Assembly: GCA_035545735.1 (NCBI GenBank)
Contig: DASZXS010000054.1
Coordinates: 62,001 to 126,000, forward strand
Length of the DNA stretch: 64,000 nucleotides
Source: JAJYKC01 sp035545735
GTDB lineage: Bacteria > Acidobacteriota > Terriglobia > Bryobacterales > Bryobacteraceae
Direction: 5' to 3'
A program made the position numbers and the translations under genes. Within the stretch, counting starts at the first letter, position 1; each line of letters opens with the position of its first letter. The notes under the pieces are model-generated. The model saw only the letters and a list, made by a program, of their open reading frames with translations, did not search any database and had not been told where the DNA came from. Below are positions 1 to 6,340 of the stretch, one piece after another.

Positions 1-64
1 GCGCGCGTTCGAGATCCTCGGCGGTAATTTGTTTGCGCTCGATGAGAAGCTCACCCAGCCGCAT
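1..64 (-). CDS. Partial GspE/PilB/MshE-like N-terminal domain protein (5' end only)
   Basis: Only the first 21 codons lie in the window; the gene runs off the left edge. The visible start, MRLGELLIERKQITAEDL, is the typical opening of the MshEN/GspE-II N-terminal domain found in type II secretion and type IV pilus assembly ATPases and in some stand-alone regulators. Its ATG overlaps the TGA of the preceding exported-protein gene in a TGATG arrangement, so it is the fourth gene of an operon starting with an ECF sigma factor. Whether the ATPase domain follows cannot be seen, so the assignment covers only the N-terminal domain. Confidence 0.65.
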   Translation of the reverse strand, partial: MRLGELLIERKQITAEDLERA

Positions 65-603
65 CAAAATTCCTCAACGGTAACCGCGTGTTCGAGCGCT
101 CCGGCGCGCTTGGCATCGATCAGCTTTCCCTTCTCTCCGGTCATCACCACCTGCGAAGGAATCCCCGTGCGATCCTGCCAGGGATATTGCGTCAGCGTCA
201 CGCCCAGGACCACTTTTTCACCGGCTGGCACCGTGTCGAGAGACGACGCAGTGGATGCCAGCATGTCCGCCATGGCGGTCTTCAATCTGGGAAGCCGTTC
301 CGCCATTTTCTTGTGATTATCGGCCACGTTCTGCTTGGTCATGAACTGATGGAACGGGTTGAGGCTTGGGCCGGGAGCCAGATCGATCTCGGCCGTGAAT
401 ACCGCGCCGTAGCCGTCAAGATAGACCCCGCGCGTGGTGCCGAGCAGAAGATAGGGATCGCCGGGCCACAAGTTCGAGAGCCTCGAGTTGAGCGCCCGTT
501 CGCTGGCCGATATTTCCGCCCGGCTCACCTTCGTTTTAGACGCGTGCCCGGTTTGCGAAAAAATCGCAGCGCACAGCGCCAATACCGGCAGCAGACGTTT
601 CAT
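64..603 (-). CDS. Exported hypothetical protein in the sigma/anti-sigma operon
   Basis: A 179-residue protein with a clear N-terminal signal peptide (MKRLLPVLALCAAIFSQTGHA) and a soluble remainder; I recognise no domain. The mature part has a short helix-prone region (about residues 22-45), a segment rich in hydrophobic beta-type stretches (VYLDGYGAVFTAEIDL), and a lysine/arginine-rich central part. Its ATG overlaps the stop of the anti-sigma gene by 4 bp (ATGA) and its own stop overlaps the start of the GspE-like gene, so translation of all four genes is probably coupled. A role as an envelope partner of the anti-sigma factor is inference from position only. Confidence 0.7.
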   Translation of the reverse strand: MKRLLPVLALCAAIFSQTGHASKTKVSRAEISASERALNSRLSNLWPGDPYLLLGTTRGVYLDGYGAVFTAEIDLAPGPSLNPFHQFMTKQNVADNHKKMAERLPRLKTAMADMLASTASSLDTVPAGEKVVLGVTLTQYPWQDRTGIPSQVVMTGEKGKLIDAKRAGALEHAVTVEEF

Positions 604-1211
604 CGGCTGACGCCGTCCGTCGGGCTGAGCTGCTGCGAGCTGTAGGCCAGCTTGCGCTCCAGCGCCGTTCGTTTGTAGAGATTTTCGTAATTCACCTCGA
701 ACGCGGCGAGGTCCATGCGGCGCTGTTCGGAAAATCGCTTTCCAGCCGCTTCGAGAAGCTCCGCCGTCTCCCTCTTATCCTGTTGACGCACATCGGCGAC
801 TGCCTTCGCGATCGCGGCCTGGAGCTTCCGATCGAAACTGTTTTGCAGGTTCTGCTCAATTTCGGCGGCGCTTACCGCCGGGGCCGGGGGAACTTTGGGC
901 TTCGACATCTCACCATGCGCGACAATCGCCAGCGCGAGCACCGCCGCGGAGGCAAAGCCGGCCACCGGGCCGGGAGTCAGCCATCTTTGCCACCACTTCG
1001 GCTCGAAAATCTTGTCCGAGACAAACGCAATGCGCCGGGGCGGTTCCTCGTCCCGCAGCGCTCCCAGCGCCATGTGGGTTAACCTCAGCCGCTCCATCTC
1101 TTCCCGGCATTCCGCGCAGGAGGCCAGGTGTCCGGAGATGCGCTCCCGCTCCCCGTCGTCCGCTTCCCCCAACAGAAACGCCTTCAAATCCACTTCCAAA
1201 CAATTCGTCAT
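600..1211 (-). CDS. Anti-sigma factor with zinc-finger (zf-HC2) and one membrane segment
   Basis: A 203-residue protein starting MTNCLEVDLKAFLLGE. Residues Cys4, His28, Cys32 and Cys35 form the H-x3-C-x2-C signature of zinc-associated anti-sigma (ZAS/zf-HC2) domains, which hold an ECF sigma factor inactive. A single hydrophobic segment at about residues 81-99 places the C-terminal half, a charged and probably coiled-coil region (about 110-190), across the membrane. The open frame extends upstream to 1412, but the ATG at 1211 overlaps the sigma-factor stop as ATGA and precedes the zinc finger directly, so I take it as the start. The partner is the adjacent ECF sigma factor. Confidence 0.88.
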   Translation of the reverse strand: MTNCLEVDLKAFLLGEADDGERERISGHLASCAECREEMERLRLTHMALGALRDEEPPRRIAFVSDKIFEPKWWQRWLTPGPVAGFASAAVLALAIVAHGEMSKPKVPPAPAVSAAEIEQNLQNSFDRKLQAAIAKAVADVRQQDKRETAELLEAAGKRFSEQRRMDLAAFEVNYENLYKRTALERKLAYSSQQLSPTDGVSR

Positions 1212-1753
1212 TGAGCACCCCGCGCCATTGGAGCCAAGACGCCCTTCAGCAGATCGAGGGCCGTGTACAGGCGGCTTTTCACCGTCGAAACGGGACAATC
1301 CAGAATCTCCGCCATCTCCTCGAATTTGAATCCCTGGTAGACCTTGAGCAGGACCGCTTCTCTCTGGTCCCCGGAAAGCCGCTTTAATGCCCCGTCGACC
1401 GCTAAACTCCACTCCATCGGGTACATACGGCCGCTTTCCCGGCTGGTGGCGGGCTCCGCCGCGAGTTCTCCCTCGGGCTTCGCCTTTCTCAGCATGGAAA
1501 ACGCCTCGTTATGCGCAATCCGGAACAGCCAGGAAGAAAAACGGGACGGATCGTCTAATTTCTTCAGGTTCTGGTAGGCTTTCAGAAACACGTCCTGGCT
1601 GATATCCAGGGCGTCCTCCCGGTTGCGGACCAGACGTAGAAGATAATTAAAGATACGCTTCTCCCAACGGGACACCAGAAGATTGTAGGACTCGACGTCG
1701 CCGCGGCACGCCTTGACGATGAGGTCGCGGTCCTCCACCTCCCGGAAAATCAA
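1208..1753 (-). CDS. ECF-type RNA polymerase sigma factor (sigma-70 family)
   Basis: A 181-residue sigma factor with region 2 at about residues 20-85 (including DALDISQDVFLKAYQNL, the -10 recognition helix area) and region 4 at about 120-175 (LSGDQREAVLLKVYQGF then the helix-turn-helix EEMAEILDCPVSTVKSRL). There is no region 1 or 3, as is usual for ECF sigmas. The start codon appears to be TTG, preceded at about 7 nt by AAGGAG; no better ATG lies upstream. The gene is first in a four-gene coupled operon with its zinc-finger anti-sigma factor, an exported protein and a GspE-like gene, suggesting that it responds to an envelope signal. Confidence 0.93.
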   Translation of the reverse strand: MIFREVEDRDLIVKACRGDVESYNLLVSRWEKRIFNYLLRLVRNREDALDISQDVFLKAYQNLKKLDDPSRFSSWLFRIAHNEAFSMLRKAKPEGELAAEPATSRESGRMYPMEWSLAVDGALKRLSGDQREAVLLKVYQGFKFEEMAEILDCPVSTVKSRLYTALDLLKGVLAPMARGAQ

Positions 1754-1838
1754 CCTTTGGCTCCTTCTCTAAGACGCTAGCCTCGCTGGAAAAGTCGAAG
1801 ACCTGCCGTAACCTCCACTCTACCGCGGGGCGAAACGA

Positions 1839-2381
1839 CTACTCGAGGCGCCAGGCGAGGTCGGCGGCCTTCATGGGAAACATGCGGGGATACCAGATTG
1901 CAAGATTGCCGGCGTCCGCCGCCCGGTCGTACAGGGCATCGCATACCACCGCCTGGTAGCTCCAGGTCGAGAAGTCCGAAACCGCCGCTTTTCCGTCGCG
2001 ATTCAGGACCACGAAGGCGTGGTCCCAGCTTCCCCGAAATACGAGGTACAACTCCAGTGGCCTCGTTCCCTTTCTTTTCAAGAAATTAAAAGCAACGGAG
2101 GATAATTCGGAGCAATTGCCGGTGTTCGAGTCCTTGGCGAGTTTTTCCAATCCATCCACATAAACCTGGGGATCGAACTTGCCGCGATATTGGGCGTCCA
2201 TCTGCTTCCCCTCGTTCAGGGATTTGATGCGCGCCCCAAACTTCTGGGGGACATCCAGCGGGTTGCGAATCCATCCCCCGGCCGTGTTCAAGCCGCGATA
2301 CTTAACCTGCTGCTTCACGTAATCGACCGCCATCTGAGCGGCGGCAAGATACTCAGAGTGCTCCATGATATTGCTACCCAT
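1839..2381 (-). CDS. Putative transglutaminase/papain-fold cysteine protein
   Basis: A 180-residue soluble protein without a signal peptide. A possible Cys-His-Asp catalytic triad is visible: Cys90 in TGNCSELSSVAFNFL, His121 in WDHAFVVLNRDG and Asp148 in AVVCDALYDR. The order and spacing (GNC-E ... DH-hydrophobic ... DxxY) match transglutaminase-like or papain-like folds, which act as peptidases, amidases or deamidases and also occur as effector and toxin domains. The gene stands alone between the sigma-factor operon and a divergent permease. Substrate and direction of chemistry are unknown. The fold call is from motif order only; I recognise no named family. An in-frame ATG at 2366 is an alternative start. 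Confidence 0.6.
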   Translation of the reverse strand: MGSNIMEHSEYLAAAQMAVDYVKQQVKYRGLNTAGGWIRNPLDVPQKFGARIKSLNEGKQMDAQYRGKFDPQVYVDGLEKLAKDSNTGNCSELSSVAFNFLKRKGTRPLELYLVFRGSWDHAFVVLNRDGKAAVSDFSTWSYQAVVCDALYDRAADAGNLAIWYPRMFPMKAADLAWRLE

Positions 2382-2435
2382 TATGCCTGAATTCCCCCGT
2401 TCCGCAGCACCTGGGAGAGGCCCCCAACTTCGCCG

Positions 2436-3824
2436 TTGTACTATGGCTTAGGCTCAATGACCCGGCGCGGCGATTCTCCCCTGGCAACACAGCCCGCGCT
2501 TCGCCGTGAGCTCGGCCTTTGGGACCTGGTTCTCCTGAATATCTCCGCGGTGGTGGGGGTACGATGGATTTCCGCCGCGGCGCACTCCGGGCCCGGGGCG
2601 TTCCTTCTTCAGGCGTCGGCGGCCGTCTTCTTCTTTATTCCCTGCGCGATTGCCGTCAGCAGCCTGTCGCGCCGGTTTCCCGAAGAAGGCGGGCTTTACG
2701 TCTGGAGCCGCGAGGCCTTCGGCCCCTGGCATGGATTTCTATGCGCCTGGTTTTACTTGATCTCGAATATTGTCTTCTTCCCCACGGTTCTCCTCGCCGG
2801 GCTCACGATGTCGAGCTACATGTTTGGCCCTTCCACCGTAAAAGCGCTCGAAAGCCCGGGAATCACAATGCCGTTAACCCTCGCCGCCCTCTGGCTGGTT
2901 TTTTTGTGTAATCTGTTCGGTCTCAATGTGGGCAAATGGACGGCGAACATCGGCGGCGCGGCCAGCTATCTCATCGTGGTGATCCTGTTCCTGCTGGGCA
3001 TCGTCATCAGCTCCAAAGACGGACTCGCAACCCATTTTCACTTTCTTCCCACCATCTCCTTCGAGAGCGTCAATCTCTGGTCGCAGATTGCGTTCGCCTT
3101 CATCGGGCTGGAACTCGGCGCGATTCTCGGAGGGGAAATCAAGGATCCCGAGCGGGTGGTGCCGCGCGCCGCCGGGCTGTCCGCCGTCGCGTGCGTGCTC
3201 TTCTATTTCGCCGGCACGTTCGCGCTGCTGGCCCTGCTTCCACCCGAAAGAATCAGCGTACTCACCGGCCTTGCGCAAGGCGGCCACGCCGCGGGCGAGC
3301 GCCTGGGCATGCCCTGGATTTCCCCCGCTTTTGCCTTTCTTATCTCAATTGGCATCCTCGGACAGGTGGGCGGCTATATTGCCGGAATCTCGCGACTCCC
3401 TTACGCCATCGGATTGGATAGACACATGCCGCCGATATTCTCCCGGCTGCACCCTCGCTGGAAAACGCCGTATGTTTCGCTTTTGAGCCAGGGTGTCGCC
3501 GCCACGGTCTTCCTGATCGCCATGCAGACGGGCGAAACGGTGGCCGCCGCGTACCAGGTGCTGGTGGATATGTGCACGCTCACCGGCTTTCTGCCTTTCC
3601 TCTATATCTTCGGCAGCGCATACCGCTTCGGAAACCGTGTAGCCGGCGCCAGCGGATTCGTGGTTTCCGCCGCGGCGATTCTGCTCTCCCTCAGCCCGCC
3701 GGAGGGCATCGCCTCCATCTGGTCATTTGAAATGAAGCTCATCGGAGGATGCGCGCTGCTCACCGGAGCGGGCTGGCTCATCTTCGCCCACAATAGGAAG
3801 TCCGCCACCGCTCGTGCAATATAA
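2436..3824 (+). CDS. APC-superfamily amino acid permease
   Basis: A 462-residue polytopic membrane protein with about 12 hydrophobic segments. The first helix region reads LWDLVLLNISAVVGVRW, the position where amino acid-polyamine-organocation (APC) carriers unwind helix 1 to bind the substrate, and FPEEGGLYVWSREAFGPWHGF is the typical loop and helix 3 region (FPxxGGxYxW). It should import or exchange an amino acid or amine at the cytoplasmic membrane; the substrate cannot be read from the sequence. An internal ATG at 2457 (MTRRGDSPL) is a plausible alternative start. Its stop overlaps the GTG start of folC by 11 bp, so the two are co-transcribed although functionally unrelated. Confidence 0.87.
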   Translation: MYYGLGSMTRRGDSPLATQPALRRELGLWDLVLLNISAVVGVRWISAAAHSGPGAFLLQASAAVFFFIPCAIAVSSLSRRFPEEGGLYVWSREAFGPWHGFLCAWFYLISNIVFFPTVLLAGLTMSSYMFGPSTVKALESPGITMPLTLAALWLVFLCNLFGLNVGKWTANIGGAASYLIVVILFLLGIVISSKDGLATHFHFLPTISFESVNLWSQIAFAFIGLELGAILGGEIKDPERVVPRAAGLSAVACVLFYFAGTFALLALLPPERISVLTGLAQGGHAAGERLGMPWISPAFAFLISIGILGQVGGYIAGISRLPYAIGLDRHMPPIFSRLHPRWKTPYVSLLSQGVAATVFLIAMQTGETVAAAYQVLVDMCTLTGFLPFLYIFGSAYRFGNRVAGASGFVVSAAAILLSLSPPEGIASIWSFEMKLIGGCALLTGAGWLIFAHNRKSATARAI

Positions 3825-5058
3825 AGAAGCCGTCCGCTACCTGTACTCCCTTGGAAACGAAGTTCAGACCGCCAAGCTTGGCCTGGACCGCATCACCACT
3901 TTGCTCGACGCTCTTGGCAACCCGCACAAGAGATTTCGCTCGGTGCACCTCGCGGGCACGAACGGCAAAGGCTCGACGTCGGCCATGATCGAAGCCGGAC
4001 TCCGGGCGTCGGGGATCCGCACCGGCCTCTATACGTCGCCGCATCTCAACGAACCGGTGGAGCGTATTCGTATCGGCGGCGAACCGGTAACGGAGAGCGA
4101 ATTCGCCCAGGCGTTCCACACGGTGCACGAAGCCGCGGAAACGCTGCTCGCTTCCGGCGGCATCGATTTGCATCCCACTTATTTCGAGTCGGTGACCGCC
4201 ATGGCGTTCCTGCTGTTTCGCGATCGCGGAGTGGATACCGCGGTGGTGGAAACCGGCCTTGGCGGACGCCTTGACGCGACGAACGTGATCCGCCCCGAGG
4301 TCTCGGTGATTACTCCCATCGATTTCGATCATCAGAATTTCCTCGGCAGCACGATCGAACAGATCGCGGGCGAAAAAGCCGGCATCCTGAAAGACGACGT
4401 ATTTGCGGTGCTCGCGCGGCAGCGCCCGGAGGCTCAACGCGTTTTGCTGGAGCGCGCGGACGAGCGGAACTGCCCGGTGCTGCTTACTTCCGACTGGGCC
4501 ATCGAAGAACTCGACCTCCATCCCGGCGGCTGCCGCATCCGCACGCACGGCGCGACCATTGATTGCCCTCTCGCCGGCGAGCATCAGGTGGAAAACGCGC
4601 TGGCGGCCGCGATCGCATTGGATCTCCTGCACGTCAGCCCCGACGGGATCGCCAACACCCGCTGGCCGGCGCGCCTGGAACGCGTCCACGCCAATCCCGA
4701 CATCATCCTGGATGGCGCTCACAACCCGGCCGGCGCGAGAGCCCTGGCGGCTTACATCCGGCGTTTCTATGCGGAGCGGCCGGTCTGGCTCTTCTTCGGA
4801 GCGATGCGGGACAAGGCCATCGGCGAAATGGCGGCCATTCTGTTTCCACTGGCTCAGCGGGTCTTCGCGACGGCGCCCGACAACGCTCGCGCGGCGTCCG
4901 CAGTGGAGATTCGCGCCGCCGTTCCGCCGCCGGTTGAAATCGGCGGCAGCGTGCGGGAGGCGGTTGCTCTCGCGCTCTCCGCACCCCCGGAAACCGCCGT
5001 ATTTTTTGCCGGCTCCCTCTTTCTTGCCGGAGAAGCGCGCGCTCTCTTGCGAAAATAG
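3814..5058 (+). CDS. folC: Bifunctional folylpolyglutamate synthase / dihydrofolate synthase
   Basis: A 414-residue Mur-ligase-family enzyme, which adds glutamate to dihydropteroate and to tetrahydrofolates using ATP. The N-terminal ATP-binding P-loop HLAGTNGKGSTSAMIEAGL lies at about residues 46-64, followed by TSPHLNEPVERIRI and the conserved VVETGLGGRLDATNVI at about 147-162. The C-terminal Mur-type domain starts near DGAHNPAGARAL at about 300-311. Length is normal for the family. The start is GTG (GTGCAATAT), inside the end of the permease gene; this keeps the usual short N-terminus before the YLxSLG motif. plsC follows 5 bp after the stop. Confidence 0.95.
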   Translation: MQYKEAVRYLYSLGNEVQTAKLGLDRITTLLDALGNPHKRFRSVHLAGTNGKGSTSAMIEAGLRASGIRTGLYTSPHLNEPVERIRIGGEPVTESEFAQAFHTVHEAAETLLASGGIDLHPTYFESVTAMAFLLFRDRGVDTAVVETGLGGRLDATNVIRPEVSVITPIDFDHQNFLGSTIEQIAGEKAGILKDDVFAVLARQRPEAQRVLLERADERNCPVLLTSDWAIEELDLHPGGCRIRTHGATIDCPLAGEHQVENALAAAIALDLLHVSPDGIANTRWPARLERVHANPDIILDGAHNPAGARALAAYIRRFYAERPVWLFFGAMRDKAIGEMAAILFPLAQRVFATAPDNARAASAVEIRAAVPPPVEIGGSVREAVALALSAPPETAVFFAGSLFLAGEARALLRK

Positions 5059-5063
5059 ATCGA

Positions 5064-5792
5064 ATGTCGTTACTTTGGGCGCTGCTGGTCACCGACCCGC
5101 TTATCATCATTGCCACCATCATTCTCGGCGCGGTGAGCCTGGTGGTTTCATTCTTCGATCCTCACGGCCGGCGGCAGATCGCGATTGCCAGAGTGTGGGC
5201 TCGAATTCTCCTCCGTCTGGCGGGCGTGCGCGTTCGCGTGGACGGCTTAGAGAAGATTCCGCCGGGGATTGTCTGCGTGGTCGCCCCCAACCACCTGAGC
5301 TATATGGACACGCCGGTGGTGCTGGCGAAGATTCCCTTCGAATTCCGCTTCGTCGCAAAGCACGGACTGTTCCAGGTCCCGTTCCTGGGTTTTCATTTGT
5401 CGCGCGCCGGGCACGTCCCGGTATTTCGAGACAATCCGCGAGCCGCGGTGAAGACCATGTCCCAGGCTGCCGAGACCATTCAGCGGCGCGGCATTTCGCT
5501 CCTGATTTTTCCCGAGGGCGGCCGGTCGCAGGACGGAGTCCTGCAAGAGTTCAACGACGGAGCGGCGTATGTGGCCATCAAGGCGAAAGCACCGGTCGTG
5601 CCCATGGCCCTGATTGGCACGCGCGAGATTCTTCCCATGGGCTCCAGCCAGCCTCGCCGGGGAGACGTCATCGTGCGCTTCGGCGACCCGATCCCGACCG
5701 AAAATCTGACTCTTCACAACCGGTCCGCGCTAACGAAGCAGATTCGCAACGAGATTGCGGCGATGCTGGAGAGCGCCGCGCCCGTTCGATGA
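5064..5792 (+). CDS. plsC: 1-acyl-sn-glycerol-3-phosphate acyltransferase
   Basis: A 242-residue LPLAT/PlsC-family enzyme that transfers an acyl chain to lysophosphatidic acid in phospholipid synthesis. The catalytic H-x4-D motif is NHLSYMDTPV at about residues 75-84 and the substrate-binding block is FPEGGRSQDG at about 150-159. A hydrophobic N-terminal segment (about 2-32) anchors it to the inner face of the membrane. The ATG lies 5 bp after the folC stop, giving the operon permease-folC-plsC. The coding end at 5792 abuts a decayed region on the other strand. Confidence 0.93.
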   Translation: MSLLWALLVTDPLIIIATIILGAVSLVVSFFDPHGRRQIAIARVWARILLRLAGVRVRVDGLEKIPPGIVCVVAPNHLSYMDTPVVLAKIPFEFRFVAKHGLFQVPFLGFHLSRAGHVPVFRDNPRAAVKTMSQAAETIQRRGISLLIFPEGGRSQDGVLQEFNDGAAYVAIKAKAPVVPMALIGTREILPMGSSQPRRGDVIVRFGDPIPTENLTLHNRSALTKQIRNEIAAMLESAAPVR

Positions 5793-5807
5793 CTGGGAGC
5801 GGGCTGG

Positions 5808-6083
5808 GCCCGCCGCCCGCCGGTCGCCCGCCCCGCATTTCGGCCCCAGCACCATGGTCCAGTAGTTCAGCCAAGGCTGGATCACCTCCGGAGTGAAGGA
5901 ATCGGCCGCCTTCTGCAGTGCTTCGACGCTCGGCACGCTCGCGAAGGCATTGTCGCTTTTGCGAAACTCCACGCCGGCGCGCCGCAACTGTCCTTCTATA
6001 TAGGCGTGTCCGTTGAGGTAGTAGCTGGCTTCAAACGGAATGAATGTCCCCATGCCAAATGATTCCAACCTACGGCTCGCCAT
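5808..6083 (-). pseudogene. Truncated remnant of a conserved ORF (YLNGH/DNAF block)
   Basis: An open frame on the minus strand carries a protein-like block: SYYLNGHAYIEGQLRRAG, then RKSDNAFASV, then a helical stretch ending WLNYWTMVLGPK and DRRAAG. I have seen this order (YLNGH, about 10 residues, QLxxxG, RxxDNAF, then LTxxDRRAG) in a family of 250-300-residue uncharacterised acidobacterial and actinobacterial proteins; that recollection is unverified. Here the frame loses recognisable sequence at the plsC terminus, and the C-terminal two thirds of such a protein are absent, so I call it a fragment. No convincing ribosome-binding site precedes the candidate starts at 6083 or 6053. Confidence 0.4.
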
Positions 6084-6147
6084 GTGTGGCCGCCTCCCTG
6101 CAGGTCCGGGGCAAAGGTCAGCAAATACCTCACAAAGCTATTACTAT

Positions 6148-6282
6148 TGGATCGTTCCAACTGTATGCGTAAAGGTTGCACGAGAGAGGGCTTCCAGGGA
6201 CAGCACTCCCGCTATACGGGTCCGGCGTCAGAAACCGCCCGCTCGGGCTGCTATAGTACCGGTTCATGGCATAATCGATCCC
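6148..6282 (-). pseudogene. Rhs repeat-associated core remnant
   Basis: Minus-strand translation from 6282 gives 45 residues including GIDYAMNRYYSSPSGRFLTP followed by DPYSGSA and NLYAYSWNDP. This is the RHS repeat-associated core (D-Y-x-x-x-R-Y-Y ... G-R-F-x-x-x-D-P ... N-x-Y-x-Y), normally near the C-terminus of Rhs/YD-repeat proteins before a variable tip. The frame hits stops soon after NDP, at the point where the core should continue into DPSG-like residues; shifting by one base keeps the frame open for a while, which suggests a frameshift. No YD repeats lie upstream, because the fused Nfn-like gene begins at once. It is a relic of a large Rhs gene. Confidence 0.7.
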
Positions 6283-6340
6283 GCTACGGCGCTTCAAACG
6301 AAAGAAAGATGTGTTTGGGCCAAAAGGTGGGTTCGGCGCT

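Larger units (their letters stand above)
5793..6340. other. Decayed intergenic region between plsC and the Nfn-like gene
   Basis: The only stretch in the window of more than 300 bases without an intact gene. It holds the truncated YLNGH-type ORF and the Rhs-core remnant, both on the minus strand, separated by about 65 bases. Beyond these I see no tRNA, terminal inverted repeats or transposase motifs. The content suggests deletion and decay of an Rhs-type island. Confidence 0.6.

Noticed and set aside
1212..1412. Upstream extension of the anti-sigma open frame
   Set aside because: It lies wholly inside the sigma-factor gene in another phase; the ATG at 1211 overlaps the sigma stop and leads directly into the zinc-binding residues.
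3778..4722. A 314-codon minus-strand frame across the start of folC
   Set aside because: It runs opposite the P-loop and catalytic segments of folC, and has no motif of its own.
4403..5896. A 497-codon frame overlapping folC and plsC in another phase
   Set aside because: Both real genes have diagnostic motifs in their own frames; the alternative is Arg/Ser/Pro-rich noise.
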